From Macquaria australasica (lineage: Eukaryota; Chordata; Actinopteri; Centrarchiformes; Percichthyidae): a DNA stretch of 64,000 nt. A model generated the notes under the pieces. The model saw nothing but the letters and a program-made list of their open reading frames with translations, was not told the DNA's origin and ran no database searches. Position numbers and translations under genes: made by a program. The stretch covers positions 558,001-622,000 of the forward strand of contig SEMN01000063.1 of assembly GCA_005408345.1 (NCBI GenBank), in the 5' to 3' direction. Of this stretch, positions 13,401-23,100 are shown in pieces (the first letter of the stretch is position 1; each line of letters begins with the position of its first letter).

Positions 13401-14729
13401 ACTAATGTACAGCAGAGCCATTAGGGTTATATGCAAATAAGCAGTATTTGTCACATCCCTGGTTGTTAGTTTCAGCTTGAAACTGCTGTTTCTCTTTATC
13501 GGTGCGGTTTGTCAACAGTTATGCAGTTGTTCTGGCTGTTGCACTTGCAGTTCAGGCGTATTTGGAGCTCTGTCAGTTTTGCCATCAAAGAGACCGATGA
13601 CTGCCAGTGTGGGAAATTTTATTCACAAAATGTGGTATAACATTGATGTATAATGGTGAATCGGTATTGAATCATTGCAGGGTAAGGTCAGAGAGGTCAA
13701 ATAAGTCACAATCAATATTACAGTGTTATGTATAAGTCAGTCAAAGTCAGTCATATTGATAATGGTCAGGTTGTCAGGTAAAGTCATGTTCAGTCATAAT
13801 CACGATGTAGTCATGTGTTGTTGGATGTGGGCGTAATCACAGAAGTCTTGTATTCTTAATGAAGTGCAGCAGCTGGCAGTGGGAGGTTAGTGTGTGTCGG
13901 AGTATTGTTCTGAGGACAGTGGGGAAGAGTACTTGAGTGAAAACAAGCAGTTCCCCAGTTGGTACAAAAACAGGGAGGAAACCGTGGTGTCTGGCTCAGA
14001 ACAAGACTGAAAACATCACAGAAATTAGGCCGAGGTCAGCAGGCGGTTATACAACAGAAGGACGGTGAAGATGGCTATAAGAGAAGATGTGTGCGTTGGA
14101 TTGTCGGTTACTTCATGAACCAACTCGGGTTTGCTGTACTTGTTGATTTGTCAGTAAACTCTATTCATACTAGAACTCTTTTGACTCAGTTGAATTATTT
14201 TTGAAGTGCTTATAGTGTGGGGAAGATCCTGAGGACACCATTTCTACCACACCAGACCTCTTGAATACCTGTCAAACGCTGCTGAAGAGCAGTCAGTTTA
14301 ACATGACCCACCTTTACAGCTACAAATAAGTTACTTTTCGATGAGGAGTTTAACTACATTATCTTACATACCACACATCAGTTGGTGAGACACATGACCG
14401 CGCTCTGTGTAATCTGCAAACAAGCTGCTGACGTTAACTTGCAACCGAGTAGCCGCCATCGTCACTACCGGAAACGCAATATGTTGTCCGACGATAACAT
14501 CACGTTTAAAAAGGAGTAACTTTGGGTTAAGCGCTTGTTACTAAGCCGATAAATGAGCTAATAAGCTAGCAAATCGGTTAGCAGTTAGCTAGCTACTGAC
14601 AACGACCAACGTTGGGTAAACCTTCCGTGAAAGCGCGCCTAAGAAGAACGACACTAGAAATGCTGCATGACATATTTGTCACACCAGAAATAAAGTTAAA
14701 GTTGTACAAATTACCGCTGGAGGTTCCAT
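386..14729 (-). CDS. alms1: Alms1, centrosome/basal-body protein (3' end cut by window edge)
   Basis: Sixteen exons join in phase with GT-AG borders, in order: 14729-14715, 12487-12307, 11960-11840, 11732-9842, 9582-9423, 9001-7835, 7578-7463, 7039-5974, 5698-5579, 4707-4552, 3906-2900, 2134-2017, 1816-1601, 1477-1215, 795-630, 443-386. Together they give about 2,273 codons. Identity rests on landmarks shared with vertebrate ALMS1: NEFAPLR near the N-terminus, SDTTMESSH (exon 9), EGIYSKR (exon 10), STVDTARLIRAFG (exon 11), KKHTRDVG-like HTRDVGTTFP (exon 13), VSWF and PWREP (exon 14), and the terminal ALMS motif (exons 15-16). The protein is low-complexity and Ser-rich, as in the family. ALMS1 acts at centrosomes and basal bodies in cilium maintenance and vesicle traffic. 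The chosen ATG at 14729 has A at -3 and G at +4, and its 15-nt exon fits exon 2 in phase; it is the least certain exon. The last roughly 50 family residues lie left of base 1. The human protein is nearly twice as long, mostly because of a repeat block absent here. Confidence 0.94.
2224..2460. mobile_element. MITE with about 60-bp terminal inverted repeats in an alms1 intron
   Basis: The left end (from CCTACCCAAGTCTTTTTCAC) and the right end (to GTGAAAAAGACCTGTTAGG) are reverse complements over about 60 bases with scattered mismatches. They enclose a short centre, about 237 bp in all. There is no coding capacity. It sits in the intron between exons 2900-3906 and 2017-2134. The structure is that of a non-autonomous DNA transposon; the superfamily is not assigned. 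A possible one-sided relic with a similar end lies near 57590-57640. Confidence 0.75.
3990..4260 (-). mobile_element. L1-like LINE ORF2 3' fragment (relic)
   Basis: Read on the minus strand, this intronic stretch gives peptide pieces such as EKRDMFEKVWGPLIAFV. These resemble the C-terminal end of L1-type ORF2 proteins (FEK-W-PFL pattern). Stops and frameshifts interrupt it. It lies in the intron between alms1 exons 10 and 11 and runs in the same direction as alms1. The family call is from pattern only. Confidence 0.4.
12600..13340 (+). mobile_element. Degenerate LINE 3' end plus common teleost repeat tail
   Basis: Forward reading gives HPLHNLLVKQ followed, after frameshifts, by a piece like RKSFLPAAITLY, the usual last stretch of CR1/L2/Rex-type reverse transcriptase ORFs. 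Further on, around 13190-13300, is a CCTCTGTTGCTATTCCTGAGATTTCTTCC-type block that recurs in fish genomes as a repeat tail. It lies inside alms1 intron 1, opposite to the gene. No intact coding frame remains. Confidence 0.5.
14372..14459 (-). other. Candidate alternative first exon of alms1
   Basis: A minus-strand ATG at 14459 opens 29 codons (MAATRLQVNVSSLFADYTERG...) ending at a strong donor (GTATGTAAG) in phase 1. The surrounding sequence is CpG-rich and promoter-like. Phase 1 does not fit the exon at 12487, because direct joining meets a stop within about 12 codons. It is therefore either an alternative or untranslated leader exon, the start of an isoform with an unseen exon, or chance. 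The rest of alms1 intron 1 (12488-14714) shows only the LINE relic and otherwise nothing I recognise. Confidence 0.3.
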
Positions 14730-14838
14730 GTTGTTGTCGCCTCCTCCAGCTCGTATCCAGGGACCGTTGCTAGGAAATGTAGGTAAAACCCGGAAACTCG
14801 CGCGGACGCGACAGATTCAAACTGAAGAACATGAAAGA

Positions 14839-14962
14839 TCGTCTATTGGACAGATGTATCACTCGTCTATTGGACAGATGTATCACTCGTCTATTGAACA
14901 GATGTATCACTCGTCTATTGAACAGATGTATCACTCGTCTATTGGACAGATGTATCACTCGT
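14839..14962. repeat. 24-bp tandem repeat, five copies, upstream of alms1
   Basis: The unit CGTCTATTGGACAGATGTATCACT is repeated five times head to tail. Copies differ only by GGACAG versus GAACAG (pattern G, G, A, A, G), so the array is young. It lies about 110-230 bp upstream of the alms1 start codon, within the likely promoter or leader. The unit length is a multiple of three, so both strands stay open, but there is no sign that it is translated. Confidence 0.9.
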
Positions 14963-15062
14963 TTCCCTTAAAAACTTTTTTTTTTCGATTCTAAAGCCGT
15001 GGGAGTCGTGTTTCTATGGAAACCCATTACCGCCAGTAAAAATAAAATAAAAAAAGATGCAA

Positions 15063-15757
15063 AAAAGTCATAATTATGAGATAAAAAGTCAAAATTATGA
15101 GATAACAAGTCGAAATTATGAGATAAAAAGTCATAATTATGAGATAAAAAAAGTCATAATTATGAGATAAAAAGTCAAAATTATGAGATAAAAGTCAAAA
15201 TTATGAGATAAAAAGTCATAATTACGAGATAAAAAGTCATAATTACGAGATAAAAAGTCATAATTATGAGATAAAAAGTCGAAATTATGAGATAAAAAGT
15301 CATAATTATGAGATAAAAAAGTCATAATTACAAGATAAAAAGTCAAAATTATGAGATAAAAGTCGAAATTATGAGATAAAAAAGTCATAATTACGAGATG
15401 AAAAGTCATAATTATGAGATAAAAGTCGAAATTATGAGATAAAAAGTCATAATTATGAGATAAAAAAGTCATAATTATGAGATAAAAAAAGTCAAAATTA
15501 TGAGATAAAAAAAGTCATAATTACGAGATAAAAAGTCAAAATTATGAGATAAAAGTCATAATTATGAGATAAAAGTCGAAATTACGAGATAAAAAGTCAA
15601 AATTATGAGATAAAAAGTCATAATTATGAGATAAAAAAGTCGAAATGATGAGATAAAAAGTCATAATTACGAGATAAAAAGTCATAATTACGAGATAAAA
15701 AGTCAATTATGAGATAAAAAGTCGAAATTATGAGATAAAAAGTCATAATTATGAGAT
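15063..15757. repeat. AT-rich minisatellite, unit about 21 bp
   Basis: About 33 copies of a unit close to GTCATAATTATGAGATAAAAA run without a break. Variation is mainly CATAATT/CAAAATT/CGAAATT, ATTATG/ATTACG and the length of the A run. Units of the same sequence appear in inverted orientation at 16050-16130, which ties the array to the inverted-repeat element around it. The long stop-free minus-strand frame through the array (residues like FLSHNYD) is a by-product of repetition. Confidence 0.93.
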
Positions 15758-15816
15758 ACTTTCAAACAACAGTGAGAGTAGCAGCTCTTTGAGTTCTCCT
15801 GGTTAATTTGTCAGAA

Positions 15817-15912
15817 ATGGATTGTGAGAACGTTGAGGACTTTAAACGTGGCTTTACAACAAATGAAATACTTCACCTGCTGATTCACATGGGACTGAAG
15901 AAGCAGTTCTGA
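15817..15912 (+). pseudogene. Transposon-encoded N-terminal ORF fragment
   Basis: A 31-codon frame begins MDCENVEDFKRGFTTNEIL and ends in a stop. The pattern (acidic start, F-K-R-G-F-T-x-N-E-I-L, then HLLIHMG) resembles the N-terminus of transposon ORFs frequent in fish genomes (F-x-x-GF-T-N-x-E-I). It lies in the core of the inverted-repeat element, so it is most likely what remains of the element's own protein. Low certainty because it is so short. Confidence 0.35.
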
Positions 15913-16762
15913 TAGAAAGAATAAACCCAATGTGACAGAGGTGGCAACCTTCACTGAACAGCAACTTAACTTAATCCAACATCAACACTGTTATAGTTGC
16001 TTTATTTAGGATTGCATATAGTTTGCATGGGGTTACGTGTGGCGCATGCGCACTTTTTATCTCATAACTATGACTTTTTTATCTCATAATTTCGACTTTT
16101 TAACTCATAATTTCGACTTTTTTTAATCTTTCTTTTTTTACTGGCAGAAATGCCGGTTATGGCTTCCATATGTTTCCCTTTATGCCTCAGAAATAAAACA
16201 GAGTTGACGCTCTTTACTTTATTCTCTTCTCAGAATTGACAAATAAAATGCAGCAATAAGTTTAACTGTTTTTGCCATGTTTCACACATCTCTGAATTGT
16301 TTGTAAATTATATTCTGTAAGTGTGTTGTACAAGATAATATATTTTTGTCCTAAGTCCTGTAAAATCTAATGCAACACAACAGGTTGCACCAGGTTCAGA
16401 GTAATTTGATTCATTGCAAATTTGTTAGGGAATTATCTAATTATTAAAGATAATGGTACATGTTTGTTTCTCATAAAATGCTTTTCCTGCTTAGCAAATA
16501 AAAGGAAGTGAAACCCAGCAGAGGGGAGGCTTCACAAGCTGTTGAGCAGCACAACAGTACGCATCTCACAGAGGGCGGTAAGTGAGGGTCTCCAACATAA
16601 GTCTTTTTACCTTAGGCCCCCCTAACAGGTTAATCCACCTGTTTAGACAGGTAGACAAGGCAGGTAATAATGAACTGCCTTATTATTTAAGTTGGTTTTG
16701 TGCTTTAGCGGTGCAATATTATATCCAGTGACGTTTAAATTAAATACAACAGACAACAGTCA

Positions 16763-16765
<3 letters not shown>

Positions 16766-16792
<27 letters not shown>
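16766..16792 (+). repeat. (ATT)n microsatellite
   Basis: About nine uninterrupted ATT triplets in the 5' flank of ttc31. The rest of 16171-16840 is ordinary AT-rich sequence with no gene seen. Confidence 0.9.
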
Positions 16793-16793
<1 letters not shown>

Positions 16794-16839
16794 ACTAAAT
16801 CATCACGATGGCACATACACAAACCGGACTGTGGGACTC

Positions 16840-17168
16840 TTCGCCCTCACTCTGACACTCAGGCAGTGCGCTGCGTTCAAATCCCGCCTACTTTGCCAGG
16901 ATTGGCAGGCCCGACATCCAATCATAGGCCCAAACCACAACGACGACGAAATCATTACATTTGATTGGTGGAGCTAATGGAGGCGGGCAAGAGCCTGAAA
17001 GGTTAAAATCAGGGCAACAAAAAAAGAAAAAAAAAAAGAAAGCACCGTTCAAACGCGGAAAGAAGGAAACGTTCATCGCAGCACCGCAACGTTTCCGTTC
17101 ACCGAGACCGACACAGACGACGTTAAACGTAGCCGCGGGACACCGGTACGAAGACATAAGCCAACACC
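16840..17168 (+). promoter_or_regulatory. ttc31: Putative ttc31 promoter and leader
   Basis: This block is richer in G+C and CpG than its surroundings and leads into the ttc31 ATG at 17169. It contains an A-rich tract (17018-17042) followed by CG-containing sequence. No TATA box is evident. The transcription start was not determined; the limits are a guess from base composition. Confidence 0.45.
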
Positions 17169-20100
17169 ATGTCAAGAAAGAAAGACATCGTTAAAGGTAA
17201 GAGCGAAGCGGTGATTTTCGCTCGTTAACTTGATGCCTTATTCACCGCCGAGTTTCATTTACCGAGAAGACCCGTTCCGGCTAACGTAGCCTACCAGCTA
17301 GCTGACGCTGTGGCGTTTGGCGAGCGCCGAAGCAGCGTCACCGTAATTGTGCCACCTTGACCACGTTTAGTAAAACTAATGTATTTTTTTTTTTTTTTTT
17401 TTTAAAGTGTTTGTAACGTTACCGTTTTCTACCCCCCCCCCCCCCAGGTGGCGCTCCTATAACCAGAATTCGGGAAAGCTCGAGACTTATGCTCACACAC
17501 GTGAGTATGATGGGTCGGTTTGGTGAAACAGGTCTGTCGAGTTACCTGCGCGATGCCCGGTAACGAAGCCCCACCGGGCCCTGCCTTTTGTTGACACAGT
17601 CGGTCGTGTGACTATGAGCCAGGTGAACTGTGGCGGCTCATTTTCCGCAACGGTTCAAAGTGCAAAATGTCCAGCAGCGCAGCCTTGGAGGACAGGACAA
17701 CACTGCATTTGCGGTGTATTACATCTTACAAAACGACTTGTCTCGACGTTATAACGTCAGTATTAACTCCCAGCCGTTAAGTGTTAAGTGCTGCAGATAA
17801 CACCCCAAAAAAAAAAATAAGGTCACGCAGAAATTAAATGTATGAAGGAATACACGGTGTATTATAGCAGGAAACCCTTAACACCTTTGCGCAGGTAATC
17901 TCTACATTTTATGGTCTATATAACGTCAGAAAATGCTAATAAATGCCAATCACAATTTCCCCTAAAGCTCAAAGCTGACGTCTTGAAATTGTTTTTTTTT
18001 TTTTTTTCTTGCATGTTGCCAATGTCCAAAACAGTCCAAAATCCAAAGATTTTTCAGTTTACAGTTATGTGAAACGGTTATAAGCAGCAAGTACTCACAT
18101 TTGAGAAGCTGTAACCAGAGAACATTCAGCATTTTTACTTGGGGAAAAATGACTCGCATCACTCATTTCATTATCAAAATAGTTGCTGATTAATCTTCTG
18201 GACTAAACATCCCAGGGGATATCTTGTTTCAGTGTTACAATATAAATATATTCCACCAGCTCTTCTGGTAACAGCTGCAGATAACAGCCAAAAACTTCAC
18301 ATGCAGCAAACGAATGAAGGGTTATGTTGCTTAGAGCAGTAAGTAGTTTTGCACAGTAGTCGAGCCTTAAGTGTGGCTACAGCACAGACGCACTGATGGA
18401 TGCATTTTTAAGTCGCCGATCTTTCTCCTCCTCAGGAATCTATGGTAGATTTCATAAATGGACGTCATTCTGGAGGATCTATCCTGGATGTCTTTGCCTC
18501 TGGCTTATTAGGTAAGGCATTTTCTGAACTGGCTGTTGCAGGTTATTTCAAAGTGACGGCGGAGAAGAGAACAGGACATAAAATACCAGACAGTATTATT
18601 GGATCTAAAACAATTATGTAATAGATACCACTACTGATTTCTACATCTTGTAACAGCCAGACTGTAGTGATGCATAGAGACCAATTATGAGGGTGTGGAA
18701 GGCCATCACCTTCTTCATGTGTTTGGTAAATCGCAGATTGCGGGTGACGGGATGTTGTTTAGATATGGGGATAATTTTCAGACAGTCACTGAAGTAGCAG
18801 TGACAAGAAGTAACAGACATATTTGTGTGTTACAAGTAAAAAGAGAGGTAGAGGGAGAAGTTCAAAGTGGGTGTGAATGTCAGATTGTTGGAGAGATGTT
18901 TTAGCACCATGCTCCATCAGACTTTTTGTAAATCTCTCAGGAAGACGGTGACGAAACAGATTATGTACCCTGTTCTTTTAATATTATGATTAAAATCTCT
19001 TGTTTCTACATCTGCCAGGTTTAGATTTTTTAAGGACCTTTAACGATGACCTGGAGGATGACCTCATATATTCTGACGATGATGATGATGATGATGAGGA
19101 TGATGATCACTCCTATCCACACAATGCTGCACACAGGCCTTTAGAACCACATCCACGAATAAGACAACTCACTGACGAGGTGAGATTACTCTTCTGTTTC
19201 ACTTTTTTGAAAGTGAAACCACAAACTTCCATTTATTGTTTATCCCTGGTTTGTAACATGATATAATTGTCTGACTGACTCATGTACTTTTGTGGAGAAT
19301 AAATTGATGAACTTCAGAGATTTAAGAACTTTAAACAATAGTATATTTGTCCTCAAAATAGAAGAATCAGAAAAAAGTTTATTGCCAATATAAAATTGAC
19401 AATAAAATGTGAGAGAATCTACAATAAGACTGTTATTTAAATGAAAGAGCTGTATAGTTTTGTGCAAAATACTGACCAGGGAATGTGCAAAGGTTCACAG
19501 CATAAAGTATACAGAATATTTGCAATGTGCAAGGTGGTAAACCAAATGACGTGCATTAATGTAACGCATTGAGTCAGGTGTGTAGACTTTACGTCTCCTG
19601 CAGCAGAGCTGGGATCATACTACTGAAGGTGAAGCTTAAGTCCACAAACAGGATTCTGGCATAGGTTCCTGATGTGTCCAGGAACAACAAGGATGTTGGC
19701 TCTGTAGGCTTGCAGGGGGTCCAGGAGTGGGTCAGTGATGGATTTGAGGTGGGACAGCACAAGGCGCTCAAAAGACTTCATTACCACAGAGGTCAGGGCG
19801 ACAGGTTTGTAGTCATTAAGTCCATCGGTCCTTGGTTTTTTGGGGATGGGGATGATGGTGGAGGTCTTGAAACAGACTGGTATGTGTCATGTATCCAGTG
19901 AGGTGTTAAAAATGTCTGTGAACACCGGAGACAGCTGATTGGCACAGTGCTTTGAGGTAGAAGGAGAGACAGTCTGGCCCAGCTGGTTTGCGGGGGTTCT
20001 GCCTCTTAGACTGCTGATTAAGAATGTCCAATAATTCCACTGACAGCAGAAAAGTGTGGAAATAAGTCTTCTGGTGTCATTTCTGATGTTCATGAACTCA

Positions 20101-23100
20101 TCTCTAGTGAAAGAGCTCCGGCTACCACAGCAGAAAACTGAATTTGCAAACAAAATAATGTGCACCAACACACCGAGGAAGCCATCCGCGGAGCCATCTT
20201 GATGAAATGTTACATTTAACAAATTAACACATCTCTTTGTGAATTTCTTGAACATTGGCTCAACGCATAGATTTTTCTTTTTTCCAGGAGGCTGATAAAC
20301 ATGAAAAAGAATTGATGGAAGAAAAGGAACGGCGTAAGGAGAAAACTGAGAGGAACAAGCGTAAGAAAATGGTTAGTGTTGGTATAGTTATTAGGATTTA
20401 ACATCATTTTGAATGTTGTTGCTTTGTTCTTTGACATGATTTCTTTCTGTTACAGCGTAAAAAAGAAAAGAAACGACTTGAAAAGGAGAATGCAGTAAAA
20501 GACATTTTACCTGTAAGTCTTGTTTTACTCATATTGCTGAGAATTACAGCAAGTACACCTAAGTGTTATAGTCTGGAAATAAAATCCAGACTTCAAGGCC
20601 TTTTCAAAGCCATGCTGATTACTTGTAATGTCATTATCCCCCTCATTTCAGGAGGAAGAACAAGGGAAGTCGGACTCCTCAGAAAATCACGAAGAAAATC
20701 CTGTTGTTGAAAATAATGCAGAGGCAAATGAATCTCCTGAATCTGGCAAAACACAAAATGCAACTGAGGCAGCTGGATGTGATGAGAGTAGTGGGAATAA
20801 TAATAAAGAAGACAATCTTGTGAAGATGAATAAGAAAGAAGATGAGGAGCAAAAGGTTTGTGGAGACTTTTATTATTTCTGTTTGTCACATTGTGCAGCA
20901 AAATCACTGTTTGTTTTCTTTACAATTATTTTTCAGGCTAGTGTGACTAGAGACTTAATGTCTCCTCAGTAATTAAATGGATTGTGACCAAATATAAGAT
21001 GCATATATACGTCAAGAATGACAAAACTTTAACAGTGTGCTATTATTGAAAAAATAAAGATTATATATACATTATATTTAAACAGTTTTGGAAATGTTTC
21101 GAAGTGATGTCAGACAAATGGTTTGATCCTTGTTTCACAAAATGATGCAGAAAGCAGCAGCGGATGACAGCAGGGGCTGGTTTCACAAAGATATTTTACA
21201 CTGGTCTGTAGTGTTAGGCCAGTCATAATTTTGCTCTTACACTAGTTCAATGCCAATTAGGCAGTTTCACGAAAATAAATATAAAAATACGGACTTATTT
21301 TAAGCCTAAAACGACCCTACCCCAGGCTAACTCGGCTAAGACTCATGTTTCCATGGTAACAATCAGTGACACCTGCTGACCAGTAGCACTAAATGACAAA
21401 AAAGAGCAGAACACGGCTCATAATTTCTGCTTTTTTTTTAACAACACTGGAGCAAGCAATGAGAAGGGAAAGAGGGTTTTAAGAGAGTGCAGTAACCTGT
21501 TGGAAATATACAGCAGTGAGGACATCGTCAGTCGTTTCTAGTGTGGAAACCTGACTGAGGAAGCAGAAGGACTGACACCTGCCACGTTAAGAAGCAGCTC
21601 AGCTCTGCTACAGGTCTGCACTTTACTGAGATTTTATGCTACTTGAAGTTTTTTGTCTTGATACAGTCTTTGCTGAATTTTACAAGTAAAATGTCCTTGT
21701 AAGTGTTGTTCTTGTAGAAGGCAAACATTTTCTGCTGCTCGGTCAGCCATGTTTTTTAGCTTTTTAAAAATGAACGGATGAATTTAGACGCCTGTCTGAA
21801 GTCTGTTAGTTTGATCTAAGCCATTGTCAAAGTCTCTCTTTGTGAAACTGGCCCCAGATTTTAAATATTGGTCCAGTTGTATCAGCATCTGTTCTACCGT
21901 CAGAATGTTTGCTGTGTTAGGTCAGTGCATCTAGACAAAATACGGGGATGATTACTCTTGCTACTAATTTTCATTATCTTTCAACTAATTTTCATCTTAA
22001 AACCACCACCTTCTGTTTCAGTATCCTCAACAGGATTTGGATTTGAATAATTCATATGCTTCTACCACAAAATCGGTGCCTGAGGAGACGTGTAACCAGA
22101 GGCCTGCAAGAGAAAGAAAAAAAGAAAAAACAAAATTTCTGGAAATTCGGCAGCCAAAGGAGGAAAAGCCAAAAGTTGTGGAGAAACCTGAAGTTCAAAA
22201 GAAGGAAGAGAAGCATGAACCCAATAAAGAGGTGGGAACACTGAAAACATAGTATTTGTATTTCTTTTAGGCATAATCTTATCCAAAGAAACGGTTGAAC
22301 AAACGATGATCCGCCTAGAAACACAAAAACCTAAATTTCCCTATACAAGTCTAACTCTTCAATTGTATTTGTGAATGTACCTTTTATTTTATGTGGTCAA
22401 ACGATAACTGGTTGGGCCTTAAAATCATCATAACTAACAAAGAAAGCTACATGCAAATTTAGTTTCCTGCGGTGCTCAACATGCTTCAGACTAATGTGCA
22501 AACTGTAATTTTAACAGAAAACAATGAATCCCACTGCAGAAGAGTTTGCAAAAAGAAGCAGAGAGCTTGCTGGTAAGTTATATTTTTCATTGAGACTTTG
22601 ACAAAGCAAACATGTTGAAATACTAAGGCAGGCACATCAGTCCTTGCTCTTCCTTCCAGGTATTGGAAATCGTTTGGCTGCCTCTGGACAGTATGAGCAG
22701 GCAGTGAAATACTTTACAGATGCCATAAAATACAACCCAAAGGAATTTAAGTAAGAACACAAACTTAAATTGACTTCAGTCTTCGTTGAAGCATCCAGAA
22801 GCAGTGACCTTTTTTAATGACCATGAATTATGTTTTACTCAGGTTATTTGGAAATCGGTCCCTCTGTTATGAACGAATGCAGCAGTATGAAAACGCTCTC
22901 AGGGATGCTGATGTAGCACTCTCCATGGAGCCAAACTGGATAAAAGGTTTATTTAGGAAAGGAAAAGCTCTCTGTGGGCTCAAGGTAAATCACTCCTGTA
23001 TCCAGTTAACCTAGCTTACACTGTGCGGCTACTGCTACAGATACTTTTAATGTTTACATATCTCTCTTTATATACTACTGGCTTGACTTTTTCAGAAAAA

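Larger units (their letters stand above)
15015..16170. mobile_element. 1.16-kb inverted-repeat DNA element between alms1 and ttc31
   Basis: The left end (TATGGAAACCCATTACCGCC, then AGTAAAAA) is matched in reverse complement by the right end (ACTGGCAGAAATGCCGGTTATGGCTTCCATA). Subterminal A-rich tracts and AAAAGTC-type units are also mirrored: about 33 units in the left arm and about three in the right arm (16050-16130). The flanking TA on each side could be a target duplication. The interior carries a 31-codon relic reading frame. Best read as a deletion derivative of a DNA transposon whose left arm later expanded as a minisatellite. The superfamily is not assigned. Confidence 0.7.

Noticed and set aside
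14728..14994. Frame through the 24-bp array (SSIGQMYH repeats)
   Set aside because: The unit length is a multiple of three, so all copies stay open. It overlaps the alms1 promoter and has no support as a protein.
15137..15472. Long stop-free minus-strand frame rich in FLSHNYD repeats
   Set aside because: It is a by-product of the 21-bp minisatellite; there is no start context, codon bias or family resemblance.
14839..16170. CRISPR-like array
   Set aside because: The repeats are contiguous tandem units without unique spacers, in a vertebrate context.
16865..16895. tRNA-like B box (GTTCAAATCCCG)
   Set aside because: There is no matching A box at the right distance and no cloverleaf can be folded from the surrounding bases.
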